Of a DNA stretch of 64,000 nt, positions 1-13,954 are shown in pieces. The translations under genes and the position numbers were made by a program. The DNA is from Watersipora subatra (lineage: Eukaryota > Bryozoa > Gymnolaemata > Cheilostomatida > Watersiporidae). Location of the stretch: contig NC_088711.1 of NCBI RefSeq assembly GCF_963576615.1, positions 4,278,001 to 4,342,000 on the forward strand. Reading direction: 5' to 3'. Position 1 is the stretch's first letter, and each line of letters starts with the position of its first letter. A model generated the notes under the pieces. That model worked only from the letters and a program-made list of their open reading frames with translations, did not search any database and had not been told where the DNA came from.

Positions 1-826
1 CGTGGCGAAAATTCTTGCGCGCGTGACCCGGCTAGCTCGTGCTATTCATCGTATCGCAGTATAAATCAAATTTCACCAAACTTTTAGAAAAGTCGTTGAC
101 AAAAATATTTTGCCGATGGTGGTAATAACGACGCTTATGAATTACGAAAAGATGAAGTTTACCTCTATGGCTTTGAATAAAGTGATTTTCTAAAGCGAAA
201 ACAACCGTTTCGGTAGCTGTTGGGCAAAAAAACAGTTCGAATTAACAGTGTTGAGTTCGAGTTATCTATAGCAATTTATCATTACGTGGGAACGGACCAA
301 AGGAAATGTTCGAATTAACCATGCGTTCGAGCTATCCGTGGACGAGTTATCCATGTTTGACTGTATATATTAAATAGACTACATTTATTCATACGAACTG
401 ATCACGTTTATGCCTGCCTGGTTGGCTTAGTCAGGATCATTCTGCCAGAACTGATCTGGCTTCAAGTACGAACTGCTTGGGAGATACCTAAGGAAGGCTA
501 GGGGTTGGCTACGCTACAACCGGACCTGATCAGAAATGCGATAGCATTAGAGATCAGGCCCTACAGTAAGCTAGCCGGGACCTAGACTAGCCAAGATAGG
601 GTCTCAGAGAGCAGGCCGTGTTAGTATTCCAAGTAAGCCTGAACTGAGGACAACCAGCCGCGGCCTGATCAGACCACTAGGTGTGTCAGGCAGGCCGACG
701 AGGGGAAGGCCCAATGTTCAGACTGCACTGGCTTGTTAGGAAAGTAAGGCTGGCTCAGCTACCGGGGCCAAACCATTACAATATTCATGTATATATCCCT
801 GTGTTTGACTGTCGTTTATGTGTCCA
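1..826. other. non-coding, no gene seen
   Basis: AT-rich DNA to about 410, then a more GC-rich stretch with many CCTGATC/CTAGCC/GGCAGGCC-type words and no open frame of note. Possibly old repeat. Confidence 0.5.
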
Positions 827-1584
827 GTTATAACCACAGGTGTCCTTTAGCGGGATATTGCAGAAACCGAGGCCGGGACATAGTCTACACACACAAAAAA
901 ACAACAAAGGTCCACGTAGTTGTGAGCAAAAACAAAAGTATCCACCCAAATATCTCACCCATCCAATGAGCAGCACACAAAAAATTAAACCAATCGACAG
1001 AGCCACCCATCATGTCAAAATATTCCAAGTTTCAAGTCATGTCTTGCACAACTCACCTTATGGTTTCTCAAAACTTGTCCCAAAGTCCTTATTAAATTGA
1101 GACTGTCCGATTGCTGTTTTGGAAATGGTCGCCGCTAGCCTAGCCTAACATCCTGATTCAACATCTCAGTAACTATCGGGGCATTGCTGAGTGCTCCCGA
1201 ATTTTTTGATTCCCTCTTTTAGCAATGCCCCTATAGTTACTGAGATGTTGAATCACAACGTTAGGCTAGGCTAGCGGCGACCATTTCTAAAACAGCAATC
1301 GGACAGTCTCAAATTAATAGGCACATTGGGACAAGTTTTGAGAAACCATAAAGTGAGTTGTGCAAGACATGACTTGAAACTTGGAATATTTTAACATGAT
1401 GGGTGGCTCTGTCGATTGGTTTAGTTTTTGTGTGGGCTGCTCATTAGATTGGTGAGATATTTGGGTGGATACTTTTGTTTTTGCTCATAACTACATGAAC
1501 TTTTGTTGTTTTTTTGTGTGTGTAGACTACCGGCCCGGCCTCGGCTTCTGCAATATCCCGCTAAAGGACACTTGTGGCTATAAC
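827..1584. mobile_element. fold-back element, 758-bp near-perfect palindrome
   Basis: The left arm starts GTTATAACCACAGGTGTCC, and the right arm ends with its near-complement (GGACACTTGTGGCTATAAC). The arms are about 360-365 bases each and pair through to GATTCAACATCTCAGTAACT around a loop of about 32 bases near 1205. Mismatches are few. It encodes nothing I recognise. It looks like a long-inverted-repeat (fold-back or MITE-type) element. Clear target duplications were not found. Confidence 0.8.
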
Positions 1585-1825
1585 GCTAAAGTTGTAGGAA
1601 CAAAAGGTCTGCTTTGCACCAGATTTGGACAGCGGAACAATTGCGTGAGAGATCATGTGAGAGATCATGCCGTAAGAGATAATAACACTTGTGAGATCAC
1701 GAGAATATAACGATGCTGTTATAATAGTAAGTTAATTTACTAGCTTATAAGTTAATTATAGCTAGGTGAAGTTACTAGCTTAAGTTACTCAAATTCATTG
1801 AGTAATTATTTTATTATCCTTACAT

Positions 1826-2030
1826 TCGGTATTTGGTAATAATACATTAAGGATGTGCAAAGACAAGTTGTACCAATACACATACATGTGTGAAGCATTC
1901 GGTAGTAATACATTAAGGAAGCGTAAAGACAAGTTGTACCAATACACATATATGTGAAGCATTCGGTAGTAATACATTAAGGAAGCGTAAAGACAAGTTG
2001 TACCAATACACATACATGCACATGTGAAAT
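1826..2030. repeat. three tandem copies of a ~69-71-bp unit
   Basis: The units share AATACATTAAGGA, then AAGACAAGTTGTACCAATAC. The third copy ends in a CATGCACATGTG variant. Confidence 0.85.
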
Positions 2031-2516
2031 TGAAGCATGAAAGCTGACCGGTAAAAATATTTTATGGCTATTCTAATAGGTTTCTGAACAAATAAAAATG
2101 CAGACATATTGTGCCTCCTACATAAGTAAAACATTAGTTTGACATTTTCAAAACCTTCTGACCCCTGTCATCAATTAAATGAGCTCTTAAAGACTCTGGC
2201 AGCAAATCTCTGTCAGTCTATCAGCTTCAACTATATAGACTAAACTTACTAAAGCTAAAAGCACCAAAACAGTGTCTAAAATGATTATTTCAGTCGATTT
2301 TCATACAGCCTACTAACAATATGGCTAATTAATTCTTTTAAAAATCAGATATTTCAGGACAACAATAATCTTAATTTCATGATGTATATGAAAATCCTGC
2401 GTTAATATAGAGCTATTACATCATCTCAAAGCGGAGGATGATACGAAACAAAAATGACTAGAAAGACGCCTTTTTGATCCATCATAGAGAATAGCATGTA
2501 CATATAGATTTATGTA

Positions 2517-2520
<4 letters not shown>

Positions 2521-2555
<35 letters not shown>
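2521..2555. repeat. (TA)n microsatellite
   Basis: A TATA dinucleotide run of about 35 bases within a wider TATG/TATA tract. Confidence 0.9.
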
Positions 2556-2559
<4 letters not shown>

Positions 2560-3761
2560 TTCAAAAGTAGTAAGAATACAGTGCGCCCTCGGAGTTAAGA
2601 TGAACCTGTTGAAACGATCTTTTCACCTTACGATGTGGAACAATGTTTTTCACCCTCGCCATATGACTTTTTTTGTCATACAATAACAACAGAAATGTGC
2701 GCTGAACACATTGAACTAGCGAAAATGCCGATATGCTATTTGCCAAAATCCCCCCACAACACATAAAAGAGATACAATGCTCGTGCTCTCCCAGTTCAAC
2801 GTTATTCATTATTCGTTACAAATTATAGTAAAAACGAAACCGGAAACATCGGTGATAAAATCTTAGCCGATGATTAAGTTAAAGTTTAGTAAAACTAAAA
2901 CTTAGCTTCAAGTACCGGTATGTTTAGTAAGCTAAATTCATTCAAGTTGAATTCAACGTTTATGTATACATCTGTCTTAAAGGTAAGAACTCCATGTACT
3001 GCACACAGTACGGCATGTACTGCACATAGTAAATTTTAATGTTACATTTTATTGCAGATTATAACCACCAGATACACTAAAATTACTGTAGCTAACTATA
3101 GCACTAAGGTTAACATACTATTTTGTTTTCTATTTTTGTATATGTACAGTATGTATGTAAAAATTTGATGATTTTCACCAGGGGATGTTTGCATCAGATA
3201 ATCCCACGACCAAACGAGTGGATGCGAAGTTTGGGATTTTTTATGATAAATGAATGTGCACACAACTTACGAAAATTATTCACCAACAATGAGACAAACC
3301 CTTGTATTAAAATTTCATCAACAAATTTAACCATCGTTTTGTAGATTAGTTAAAGTATAATATCGATACAAAACACATATGGCCTATTTAAATATGTTAC
3401 CAAGTCTTTGTAAATTATCGAAATTCTTTTAAAACTTACCCATCTGATCGGATTATACACAAATCGACAGATTAATTTGGCCGAAAACCGTTATTAAAAC
3501 TTGCTAAGCCTCACTTTTATAAAAGTTAAGACCCGAAATTGAAACGCCGAGCGACAGAGAATAGAACGATTAAGTCTTGCGCATTTCACAAAAAAATAAC
3601 GTGCACTTTTCACCAGTCTATAGCATTGTCGAATTGCCGAAGGTTTCGGCAATTAACATAGGAGTACAGAAATCGTTTCATTTTTGCCGATTTCAATTTT
3701 TTCATTTTCATTTGCCGACACATTTGAGTACTTTCGTATTCTAACTGATGTCCAACACAGT

Positions 3762-4010
3762 TTAAAGGAAATGACGATGATATTTTTTTAACGGTTTTTA
3801 TGAGATTATTACAATAATTAATAAGTTTAGATGACTACAGAACAATGACTACGTCGCACAGATTTTCTAAAAATCTAACGCAGTGTAAGTAAAGGGAATG
3901 ACGAGGATATTTTTTCTAACGGTTCTAATGAGATTATTACAATAATTAATTATAAGTTTGGATGACTACAGAACAATGACTACATAGTACAGATTTTCTA
4001 AAAATCTATA
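3762..4010. repeat. direct duplication of ~125 bp
   Basis: Two adjacent copies share GAGATTATTACAATAATTAA and GATGACTACAGAACAATGAC, differing by substitutions and a small indel. Confidence 0.85.
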
Positions 4011-4881
4011 TAAATATCACAACTTCATGATATTGTTAGCTATGATGTTTTGAAAAGTAAACAAAATTGTGCATTGGTTTTATATTATTACTATATTAAT
4101 AATATTGGTTATTCAAATAATATCAGTGCATTTTACTTCTAATATTGGCCAATATTGCATTTCTCTTTTTGCAGGAGGAGAGATATAAACATATAATCCT
4201 TTCCTTTCATTATTGCTAATTGTTGTATATAATAACACCCACGCCCAGTACATTACAGCTACCAATGCAGTTATCTTATTTGACTGCTAATATTGCATTT
4301 CTCAACCATCAGTACCCTTTCTTTTTTCCAATATCACTTTGGTCGTGGGCTGTATGAAAGTGGAATTTCTAGTTATTATGGGTTTCTATATCCCTACATA
4401 CGACATTTTTACCCTACAACGCCAATACAGGAACAAATTAAAATTGTATGGTAGAGGTCGACTGTATGGCCAATCAAGAGTAAACATTAATTAATTACCA
4501 TAAGGTAATGTGGGTGAAAAATTCCTTTGAATAATAAAGGAGCTTAAACTCATCACTGCAACAACTAAAAAATATATAAATACGGTTGCTTATATCTAAC
4601 ACCATCCAAAAAGCTACCATAAAAATTTTAAAAAAATGATAAAAGCACCACCACCAAGAAAAAACAAATGCTTTTAGTTTTTCCATATGTAGAGCGATAA
4701 TGTATAAATGTCTATCTGTAATACATACGAGGAGAACCACAGGTAAATAATCTGAAGGTATTAGAAGAGCACCTTTTCTATAAGTAAAATTATTTTTCAA
4801 GTGCAATGTCCTGCTTTTAGTGCAGGCACTGTCAGAAAGAATATAATATCAAATTCTGAGAGAATCTTGAGCAACACACAC

Positions 4882-4998
4882 CTCTCCAGCATGGCTGGTG
4901 ACAAGCACATCGGACAGGTCTGAGAGTTTCTCTGGCCTGTCTTCCTTCTCAATGGGTGTGTTGGCAAAGTGTACAATGTAATCTCGTTGCTCAGTTAC
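4882..4998 (-). CDS. orphan internal exon of an unidentified minus-strand gene
   Basis: On the minus strand an acceptor (TTGTATTAG) is followed by exactly 39 codons and a donor (GAGAG|GTGTGT). The translation runs from VTEQRDYIVHFANTPIEKED to the end DVLVTSHAGE, with balanced composition and no stop, in phase 0 at both ends. Codon use and GC content are higher than in the flanking AT-rich DNA. I do not recognise the family and could not find partner exons in 5-9 kb or 0-4.8 kb. The rest of the gene may lie left of the window or in small exons I missed. Confidence 0.5.
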
Positions 4999-7900
4999 CT
5001 AATACAAAAAGAACAAACAATTTGATTTAGACACACTAGCAACAATACCTCCATGAAATGGTTTATTTTCTGCTTAAATCCTGACATGAAATATTGTAAT
5101 TTTGGATGGAGCGCAAGTATAAAGGCTTTGATTAAGATGGTATGTGGGGTGAGCATATTACAGTTCATGTCATGTTGCTATGTCTAATGCAGGTTCTAAC
5201 TCTTAGGCTTGTGAAAAACATAACTATCGGTTGCATTAAACAGCAAACTCCGGTCAACAAATAGCTAAGTGAGAGCACTTGAATTGTAATTCATGGCTAC
5301 AAAAGTGACACAAAAAATTACAAACAGACATACCATAGTTTAGCAACAAAAAAAAGAGCTTATAACAGCTGGACTAGCGGCTTAAAAATGGAACAACTAT
5401 AACGGTAGCTTACAGCTTTGTTTGACGATGATGAGAAAAAAACAGTAAAGAAGATGATAAAAACGCCTCAACTAAATATGATTGACAACTAAATATTGTT
5501 TGTAAGATGAGGGTAAGGAAATGGCTATTTGGAAAGAAAAAAGTGTAAAAATTAAGAGGAAAAGTTTAAGAGACAGACAGTGGTGAGCTTATCTGGCAAG
5601 AATCTGGCCAATCGAAAAGAAATATTTAGACATCAAAATAAGCAAACATTTTCTTTAAATGTGTCATGATCACAGAACAGAAACCATGGTTAAGTCGGGA
5701 TTATAAGATTTGGAGTTATCTATACTAGCAAAAGGAGAAAACTCTCAGTTATTTTGCAAAAAAATCTTGATCCTAGCTTAATTACGGGAGATTTTATGGT
5801 CAATAAACTGAATGCATGTTTACCATTAGTGCAAAAACATAGTTCCGAGAAAACTGGTGTTAAAGTTGGAGAAACGAAAACCAATGCACAATTTTGTTTA
5901 CATTTCAAAACGTCATAGCAACCAATATCAACAAGTTGTGATATTTATCTAGATTTCTGTATTTATATCCAAAACATTACGCTGAATTTAAAAATCTAAA
6001 GTTTTTAGCTGGTTGTCACAGAAATAGCTGTATATCTATAAGAAAATGTATTTCTTAACTTGGCAGATATTAAAAACGGCTTGGCAGTACCGCGATTTTG
6101 GGCACAGCCGTAGTATGATCAACAAAATCTTTAAAAAAATAATAACAGTAACATATTGCAAACTATCAGTCACTATATACTTCGATCTTGTAAATTCGAA
6201 CAATTATTCTTATAATTAAATCTTATAAAATTATTCTTATAATTAAATACTGTAATACTCTTATAAGAATCGTTGGAATATATAATTGTCATTCCCTTTA
6301 CTTTCACTGGTTTTGACATTAGTTGGAATACCAAAGTACTCACTATAAGTGTCCAAAATGTCAGAATTATCTTTAAAATCGGCAAAAAGAAACGATTACG
6401 TTAATCGGACACCATTTTTCAGTACTTCCTGTTTAGCATAGCAACGGTTTTAAGGAGGTTTTTTCTGAGGGTTAAAGGCATTTATTATCTAAGCTGACTT
6501 CAGATTCAAAAAGATCACTCTTTGATTGGTCCAGATGCACGTGTTACAAAAATCGTTACCAATATTATAAATTTAGTTAGTGTAACTTCAAAGTCGGATA
6601 ACTCAACTTCGTGATTTGCGACTTAACCATGGTTTCTGTGACCGTGACCCAAATTAATATATTCTTAAAATAAGCAAGCATACTAATTGCTGTTAATAGC
6701 AATGCAATTAATCTGCAGATGTGAAACATTTTATAGCAAATTCTATCTAGTCCTCCTTCAACATATGACATATGAAACAACGACAAATTTATGTATGTAA
6801 TTGAAACAATGAAAAATACTGCAGCATATTAACAATGCTAACTTTAGTTAGTTACAATGTTTATTAACAAAGCTACTTGTTGACAATTTTACTAGGTAAC
6901 AAATTAGATGATAGAATCCAAGTAACAGTAAGTTTTACCATACCGTTTAAGGTGTAAACCTAAGTGTTTCTGAACACAACTATAGTGAAACTAAAACTAT
7001 AAAAAGGGCAGTGCCAATGCACTGGTCTAAGAGAAGATAATTTAATACAATTGCACTATGGTTTAGTGCTTTATATCTTGAACATTGTTGAACTAGACTA
7101 AACTTAATAGTAATCAACTTTTGATTTTGTAAAACTTCTACTTACTTCAACATAGATGCAGTTTTCTGAGCAACAAATATAGAGCATGTTTTGCCATTAA
7201 CATAGTATTGTTTAGAACATGCAATTTTTGATGAGTTTACTTAGCCCTGTAGCTGTAGTGTCTGCATACTGTTTATTAGCGAGTTCACACCTTCCTAATG
7301 AGCATCGCCCAGAAATTATTTTATGCAAGACTGACACTCATATTTGAAAATTGCAAGACCTACCATTGACATGAGTAATCTTTGACAGTTTTTATGACTT
7401 GATATAGTGATCTTGATTGAAAGTTACAGGTTACATACAGGATAAGGAGTCATGCTATCATTCAAATGCATCGTTTCTTAAACTACAAAGATTACCCTAC
7501 CTTATTTAGCTAATAACTTGTGTGAAAAGCTAATCTCGCACCCACCAAATGTACGTAAAACGCTAATAACTGCTACACTATAAGACAGATTGAAAAATAT
7601 AAATGACAACATTAAACAATAGAAATGATCACTAATAACAAACAAAAAACTGCCCGCAGTAGTACATCCTTCAACTGTAAGTAACCATACTACATACGCC
7701 CACTCAAATTTAGTCCGTCTATTGTCAACTTTCACTTAAAGGTTGACTTGCATCAAAATTCACATTACAGTTATTTGGTATCAAAAGATTCATCATGTCT
7801 TACTCTGCTGTGTTGTAGGTGCAAAATATGTGGAAATATGATTACAAGCTCTTAAAAGCTCAAAAACGAACAGTTAATCGCCGCCATCATGAGACCGCCG

Positions 7901-8839
7901 CAGATTAGAATCTCTTTCCAAAATGGCTCAAATGGGACGTACTAAACCATCAAAACAATTAATTTTGATATGATTAGAACAATTCAGGTGGAAGTAATGC
8001 AAAATTCTGTGATCAATCAATAACACCCATTTCAAAGAGCATTAATAACAGTAGATAAAGTTAACCTAGATAGCCATAGATAGCGCCTGATTTTAAATTG
8101 ATGTGCGAAGTAGTATAATGATCTGAGAAACTATTAAAAACTAGTTCAACTTAACTGATAACTTATATCCTTCAATTATGTGCACTGATTTACCAATCAC
8201 CCATAGTATTTTATATCTTGCTTAAAAACAATACAATAGCAAAGACAGTTAAGCAAAAAATTGTCTTGAAAGCACTTTATTTTAGCGATCATAATATACT
8301 ATTACCTAAATGCAAACGCCGACTCTAAAAAGTCATTATGTTAACCGGGCCGTCAATGATTTTGTTAATATGCTGTTGAATGGAAATATCACCAAAACAA
8401 GATACAAACAAAAAGTAAAGTCAGACCGCAAGTTGAGCATACAATACGAACAAGCAGCAAAACACCCAAGATACCAAAACATTCAATGATTAAAACACAT
8501 CAAAAAACAAATTAGAAACTCCAAAGTGGAAGGAATCCGTCACAGAAAATGAGTCAATCGCCTTGGCAGAGAACCACCAACCAACATTGGAAATGAATCG
8601 GATGATTATATGTATACAGATCTGTCATCCTATGTCAGACGCGACCTAGATATCTGGAGTAAGTCATGTTTACAGAGTCATGTAGAGTAAGTCATGTTCA
8701 CAGTCTAGAGACTTACGAAAACAAAATATCTTCGCACACCAGACATAAAGTATTGAGCGTTAACATTCAATCTACTCCCTACAGACTAGTCTTCCCACAT
8801 GTTAGACATCTATAAAAGAGAACAGTTCCAATGACTCCG
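4999..8839. other. non-coding or intronic stretch
   Basis: AT-rich. It may be intron of the minus-strand gene that owns the 4882-4998 exon. No further exon was secured. Confidence 0.45.
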
Positions 8840-9082
8840 CCTCTCTCTTTCCTCTCTCTCCTCTCTCCTTTCTCTCCTCTCTCTCCTTTCTCTCCTCTCT
8901 CTCCCTCTCTCTCCTTTCTCTCTCCCTCTCTCTCTCTTCCCCTCTCTCTCTCTCTCTCCCTCCCTCCCCTCTCTCTCTCCCCCTCTCTCTCCCTCCCTCT
9001 CTCCCCCTCCCTCCCTCCCCTCTCTCTCCCTCTCTCCCCCTCCCTCTCCCTCCCCCCTCTCCCTCTCTCCCTCCCCCTCTCT
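8840..9082. repeat. CT-rich microsatellite (CTCTCC/CTCCCT)n
   Basis: About 240 bases of almost pure C/T on the plus strand. Open frames here are composition artefacts. Confidence 0.95.
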
Positions 9083-9439
9083 GTACTGTCACGACTCTCG
9101 TTTGAATGTCGATACTCCCAGCTGTACGGGACTAAGCAAACAGACATTGATGACCGTTCAAATAAGGATGTAACTTTTATTGGCTATTTTAACCAATTGT
9201 CATTAATATTATTGTTTAGTTGTGTATTTTAATTGTTGAACTTATAGAATATAGAAATAACTTTTACTGGTAAATATCAGTATTGCTTACAATAGCTTAA
9301 CACTTTCATTAGTACCTGAACCAGTAATAATAACTTTGTTCCTACAAGCTATGCAAAATTGCACAGCTGAACATAGTCAAAATTGAATAAGATGAACAAA
9401 GTAACTTCAACACTGATGTTTTGTGTGGATTCGGATTCA

Positions 9440-10190
9440 TGTTCATGTTAAAGTAAAGCCTCTAGACCGCCCCAAGGCGAAAGGGGAGACCATCAGGATC
9501 AATCGGTAAAAAATGGTTAAATTCTAAGTTCGCGAGTGGTTTTCGGTATAAAACTATTTAAAAATTTATCACGGTTACGAGCAATAGCCAAAAGTTGTCC
9601 CTTGGATTTGGCCCGTGTTTGTGGACGATCATCCTTAAAACAAGTGTCAACAAAATCGTTTAATTCCTTCAAAGATGGGTCTGTTGATTTTATAATAGTA
9701 TGTAAAGTTTTAACTCTTTGGACCTGTCTACATTCTTCCAAAGTCACAAGGACCAACTGCTTTTTTTCTTCTGTGACTCCCTCTCTTCCTCTCAAATTAC
9801 TTACGAAACGCGTTGCCTTGTTCTGGACCATTTCAAGCAATTGTACATATTTCTTTTCGCTCGGGTCCCATACCTCAAGAGCAAACTCCATTTATGGTCG
9901 ACATAAGGTGTTATATGTGATTAATTTGATTTTAGGTGGTGCTGATGAGATATTTCGTCTGAGCATGCCTAGAGTTTGAACAGCCTCTGAATGTTTTTTG
10001 ACTATATGCTCACTCTAATTAAAATCATTTGTTATTGTAACTCCTAAATATTTGATACTGTTTACAGTGTTTAAAACTACATTGTTTAATGTATATTTTA
10101 AATCTTGGATATTGACAGCTTCGGTATTTCCAAAAATAATTATTGAACATGGATTAGTTATGCATAACATAATTTCTTCATATCCTTAGG
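9440..10190 (-). mobile_element. decayed 3' end of a non-LTR retrotransposon (CR1/L2/Jockey-like)
   Basis: The minus strand reads the end of a reverse transcriptase ORF: KYLGVTITNDFN, then a stop, then LGMLRRNISSAPPKIK, then FALEVWDPSEKKYVQLLEMV and VQNKATRFV. This is the standard LEYA..VWDP...E.VQ.KA.RF block seen after the polymerase core of CR1/Jockey-type LINEs. Several stops interrupt it, including one just before MEFALEVW. It is 5'-truncated near 10190, as is usual for target-primed insertions. Confidence 0.8.
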
Positions 10191-13000
10191 GTAAGAACGC
10201 ATTTGTATCTATCCAAAGAACTTCAAAGTTCGCCGTTTTAACACGGTCTCATTCATTTGTGAATTCGCAGCCTATCATAATAAAAGTTCTGACAATGAAT
10301 ATAAACAATTCCGTTTGTTGCTCATCTTTATAATTATCTTCCAATCATGATCTTCCAAGTGATGAAAGAATTCCTTTACTTACACATCCAACAAGAAGTC
10401 CTACATGCCAAGATGAAGCGTTTAGCTGTAGTAACTTTTCTTCTAATGACTTCTCTATTATAGACAGTCTACCCATGATGATAGCAAACTGCTTGGATAA
10501 AAAGCACGCGAGCGCTCTCTCAATGAAACGAAAACACTGCCACGTAAAGTTAATGTTGTAGCTGCACATTATATAGCAGATCATCACTGTCATTCAAAGA
10601 TCTTCGTGGGGCGATTTAAATAACTCACTGGTAATAACGGCGATTTAAATAACTCACTGGTATAACGGCAAAGTTGCGATGAAAAAATAACTACGTTTTT
10701 CCCATTAGTTCTACTTTTTAAGATCAATGTCTATATCTTTCTCACTTGGTTGCTCAAAATAGGTACTCGAATGCTAAGGCTGGTATTGCTTACGTCCAGA
10801 AAAAATGACCTAGTCCGAGTATTCAGAAAGGCTGATAGGTAAATGCGACACATAGAGCTGGTATTTAATATATTCGTCAAAATTGGCAGATCTCGGCGTT
10901 TCTACATCTAGCTGTTGTCTTTCTTTGTAAACATGAGAAATCTTTACCCTGTTAGAAAGGCAAATTCTTTTGGAGTTGGTACACTTTACAATGTTTCTGA
11001 CTGACCAATTACTTTTTTTGTATTGTTTTAGTATTTGTAGTTTTAGGCCTAGTGTATCAGGCGTAAAGCAACAAATTGTTTGTTAATCAGCTGCTTTGCT
11101 CATCGCGCAATACGCCTCTGAGAGGTCATAGGTAATTCTGCTCTTTAATTAGAATAGTTAGTAGGAATGGACAATAATTTAAAATATTTTAAACTATTGC
11201 TAACCGAGCAAGTCGATTACTAAGTAGGAGTATTGTCCTATTTAAACAGGAAAACACTTACACTGAGCATACTCATAAAGGAACTGACTACAAAACACTT
11301 TTCATTTTTCCACCTTGCCAGTTAATCAATAAAATGTTGTAATGATGTAAATGAGTATTTACTGAAAAATTTGCAGTAATTTAGCTACTATCACTTTCAA
11401 CTACAATTTCTATAAAAATGGCAATTAAGCCGCTGAAATCAATGTTAGGAAATTATGTGAAAAGTAGGTAACGTGGCTGAGTATCGTCAAATCGATGTTT
11501 TAGGTAGTTGAGTTAGATATCTAAACAGGACATGAGTGCAGTGAATCAGGCACTTTTCAATGAGCATGTAACAACCCTCTAAGTCTAAGACTTTATAGTC
11601 AGTCTGACAGATTTCAAACTAGTTCAGGCTTTCTTTTTCAACAATGAATCATTTCTAAACAGCATGCAAGCCATATACACAGTGTGCTATTATTATGAAA
11701 TTTAATAATGATTTGTCTATCATTACCAGCTCAGAACTCGGGTCTTCAGCACCGCATACTTGTGTGAGTAGTAAATCTAGAATGAGTGCATTAAGTATAG
11801 CCCATGATCACCTCAGTTTTGCTACACAATGGATCATGCTGACTAGCAGAATTTGGCTAAGTTTAACCCTGCAAAAATATGTTATATATTTTTAATAAGT
11901 AGCAATTATTAATGAAGCTAATTCATGTTGTATAAATATCTAGATATGATAATGTCTATAATAATGTTTTTTATTGCCTGCATAATAAGCAGTATAAACA
12001 TTTTTGAGAAATGAGTTGTGAAATGGATAGCAGCAAAATAATATAGTGGTAGTATTAGAAATGTATGTTAGGATGCTAATTGTATTATTTTAGTAATGTG
12101 ATTTATTCCTAACCCATCAGTAAAGCTCTGTTTTTCAGTAAATCTTTATTCAGTAAATTGTCATTCGAGATGAATTTGTTCAAAATTCTGGCAGTTCCTA
12201 AATTGATGCATTCATTTATTTTTTGTTCAGTATATGGCTCTTTTTGTTTTCTCTAAAATTCAAGTCACATCTTGACTTTTACTTACAGTGTGGAACAGTG
12301 TCTTAGCCTATTTTATCAGTTACCATTACGTTCTCTGATTTCTAGATGACTCCTAAAGTACAGCTAATTGTTGATTTAATATGCAAATTTAATCTGTTAT
12401 GAAACTTTTTTTGTGCATCAAAATCATCCCATGTTACAGCAAATATTCTCATGAGAATGTACTGCATCCCATTTAATTAGTTCGCGCAGCTCAAAAACAG
12501 CTAAAAACCTAATGATAGTACTTCAGATAATTACATGTATATATAGCAAGCAATAAAACAACAGTTGACTATGTAACTATGTAAAAAATAAACTACGTCT
12601 GTATATGGAGTACAGTACCAAGTTAATAAAGCAATATTGCTCTTGAGGTTTTATTGTTACGTAAAAATATGGCAACGAAACTGTTGGCTCAGAATTGCAT
12701 TAGTCTAAAGGAAGAGGGAGTGACTAAGATATGTGATGCAACTTACTCTGGTCAATATATTTATGATTATTTTTATACATTTGTATGTTTAGTTCATATG
12801 TTTTGGCAGCTCTTCATTTCCGCTTACGAAACTGCTTTTTGTAAAACTATAGATGATAGTTGTTTTGAAATTATTTCAGATGTTGAGTCAAATATGTCAT
12901 AGGTCAAAAAATTAATTTTTTAAAATGATTGTATATCAAGGTTGAACTGTTAATGGAATTTATGATAGTGCCAATGATTAAAGACAAACTAACTATTTGC
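10191..13000. other. non-coding stretch
   Basis: AT-rich with short open frames only. No domain, RNA or element ends recognised beyond the small duplication at 10594. Confidence 0.5.
10594..10672. repeat. two copies of a ~32-bp unit
   Basis: GCGATTTAAATAACTCACTG is repeated once in tandem. Confidence 0.8.
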
Positions 13001-13954
13001 GTTTAAAGCACATAAATTACATAATTTTTTTATCATATATTTCAATACATCAGAGTCTTAGCTTTCGAATGAGTCATTGTTTGACATGGTGAGACAGACA
13101 TTGGTTGGTGTTTATAGAATTTCCCCAGAGCTCTACCGCAGAAATGTTCAATGGTATTGGCTCAAAAATTGTGACATCGCAGTTTTCATATTCGGTGTTG
13201 TGTGCTCTTACCGCTTATTTTATTGCTTACCGCTTATATTTATCAACTACGATAATGACGCTAGTGGCAAGCAAAAGTAGGACAATTCCAGAGAACCAAT
13301 GAAGATGACAAAGCAATCAGTGTCATTAGCTCTCCATGTACAGATTATTTCTATGATTAATAACTCAGATTCCAAGCACCATGCTATGTTTTCCCAATGA
13401 TATTATGCACTAGCCCTCTCTTTTTATTGTGATGTTGAGGGGCACGACTGAGACTAATTATTTTCAAGCATTGCGTGATCTCGCGAAAGCGCGATTGACA
13501 TATAGTTCTAGGGCCACGCAACTGCAGGTCACAATTTAATCGATGTGATTTCATTACTTTTATCAACGACAGTACATTTATTAAAACATAATTAATTAAC
13601 CCAGAACATTTGTTTGTATTGGTCGGGCGTTAACAGGATCTCCGGGCATTGTTGATTATCTAGAATCCTAGTTTATTAATCGCGCTCTCTGGGTTTAACA
13701 GCACCGATTGTCACAGAAAAACGCAGCCTCAATGGCAGCGAAAGGGATCAACTACCTAAGGTTAAATAGTAATTATGACATCACATTGTGGGAACCGCAA
13801 CCAAGTGTTTTTTTATTGCAGGACATACTTTTGACACCCTGTTTTTCATAGTTCTATTATTCTTTGTGTATTGAATATAGGCTCATTCGAAAGCCAAGAC
13901 TCTGATGTATTGAACTATATAATAAAAAAATTATATAATATATGTGCTTTAAAG
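13001..13954. mobile_element. 954-bp non-autonomous DNA element with ~76-bp terminal inverted repeats
   Basis: 13001-13076 and 13879-13954 are inverted copies, sharing for example CATCAGAGTCTTAGCTTTCG against CGAAAGCCAAGACTCTGATG. The tips are TTTAAAGCACATA and TATGTGCTTTAAA, so TTAA lies at both ends and may be the target duplication. The interior has short open frames only and no transposase signature. It lies just upstream of the DCUN1D3-type gene. Confidence 0.75.

Larger units (their letters stand above)
2031..4881. other. non-coding stretch
   Basis: AT-rich, with the microsatellite and duplication listed separately. No exon was supported on either strand. Confidence 0.5.

Noticed and set aside
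8779..9232. Arg/Glu/Gly-rich and Ser/Pro/Leu-rich frames
   Set aside because: Translation of a CT microsatellite on both strands.
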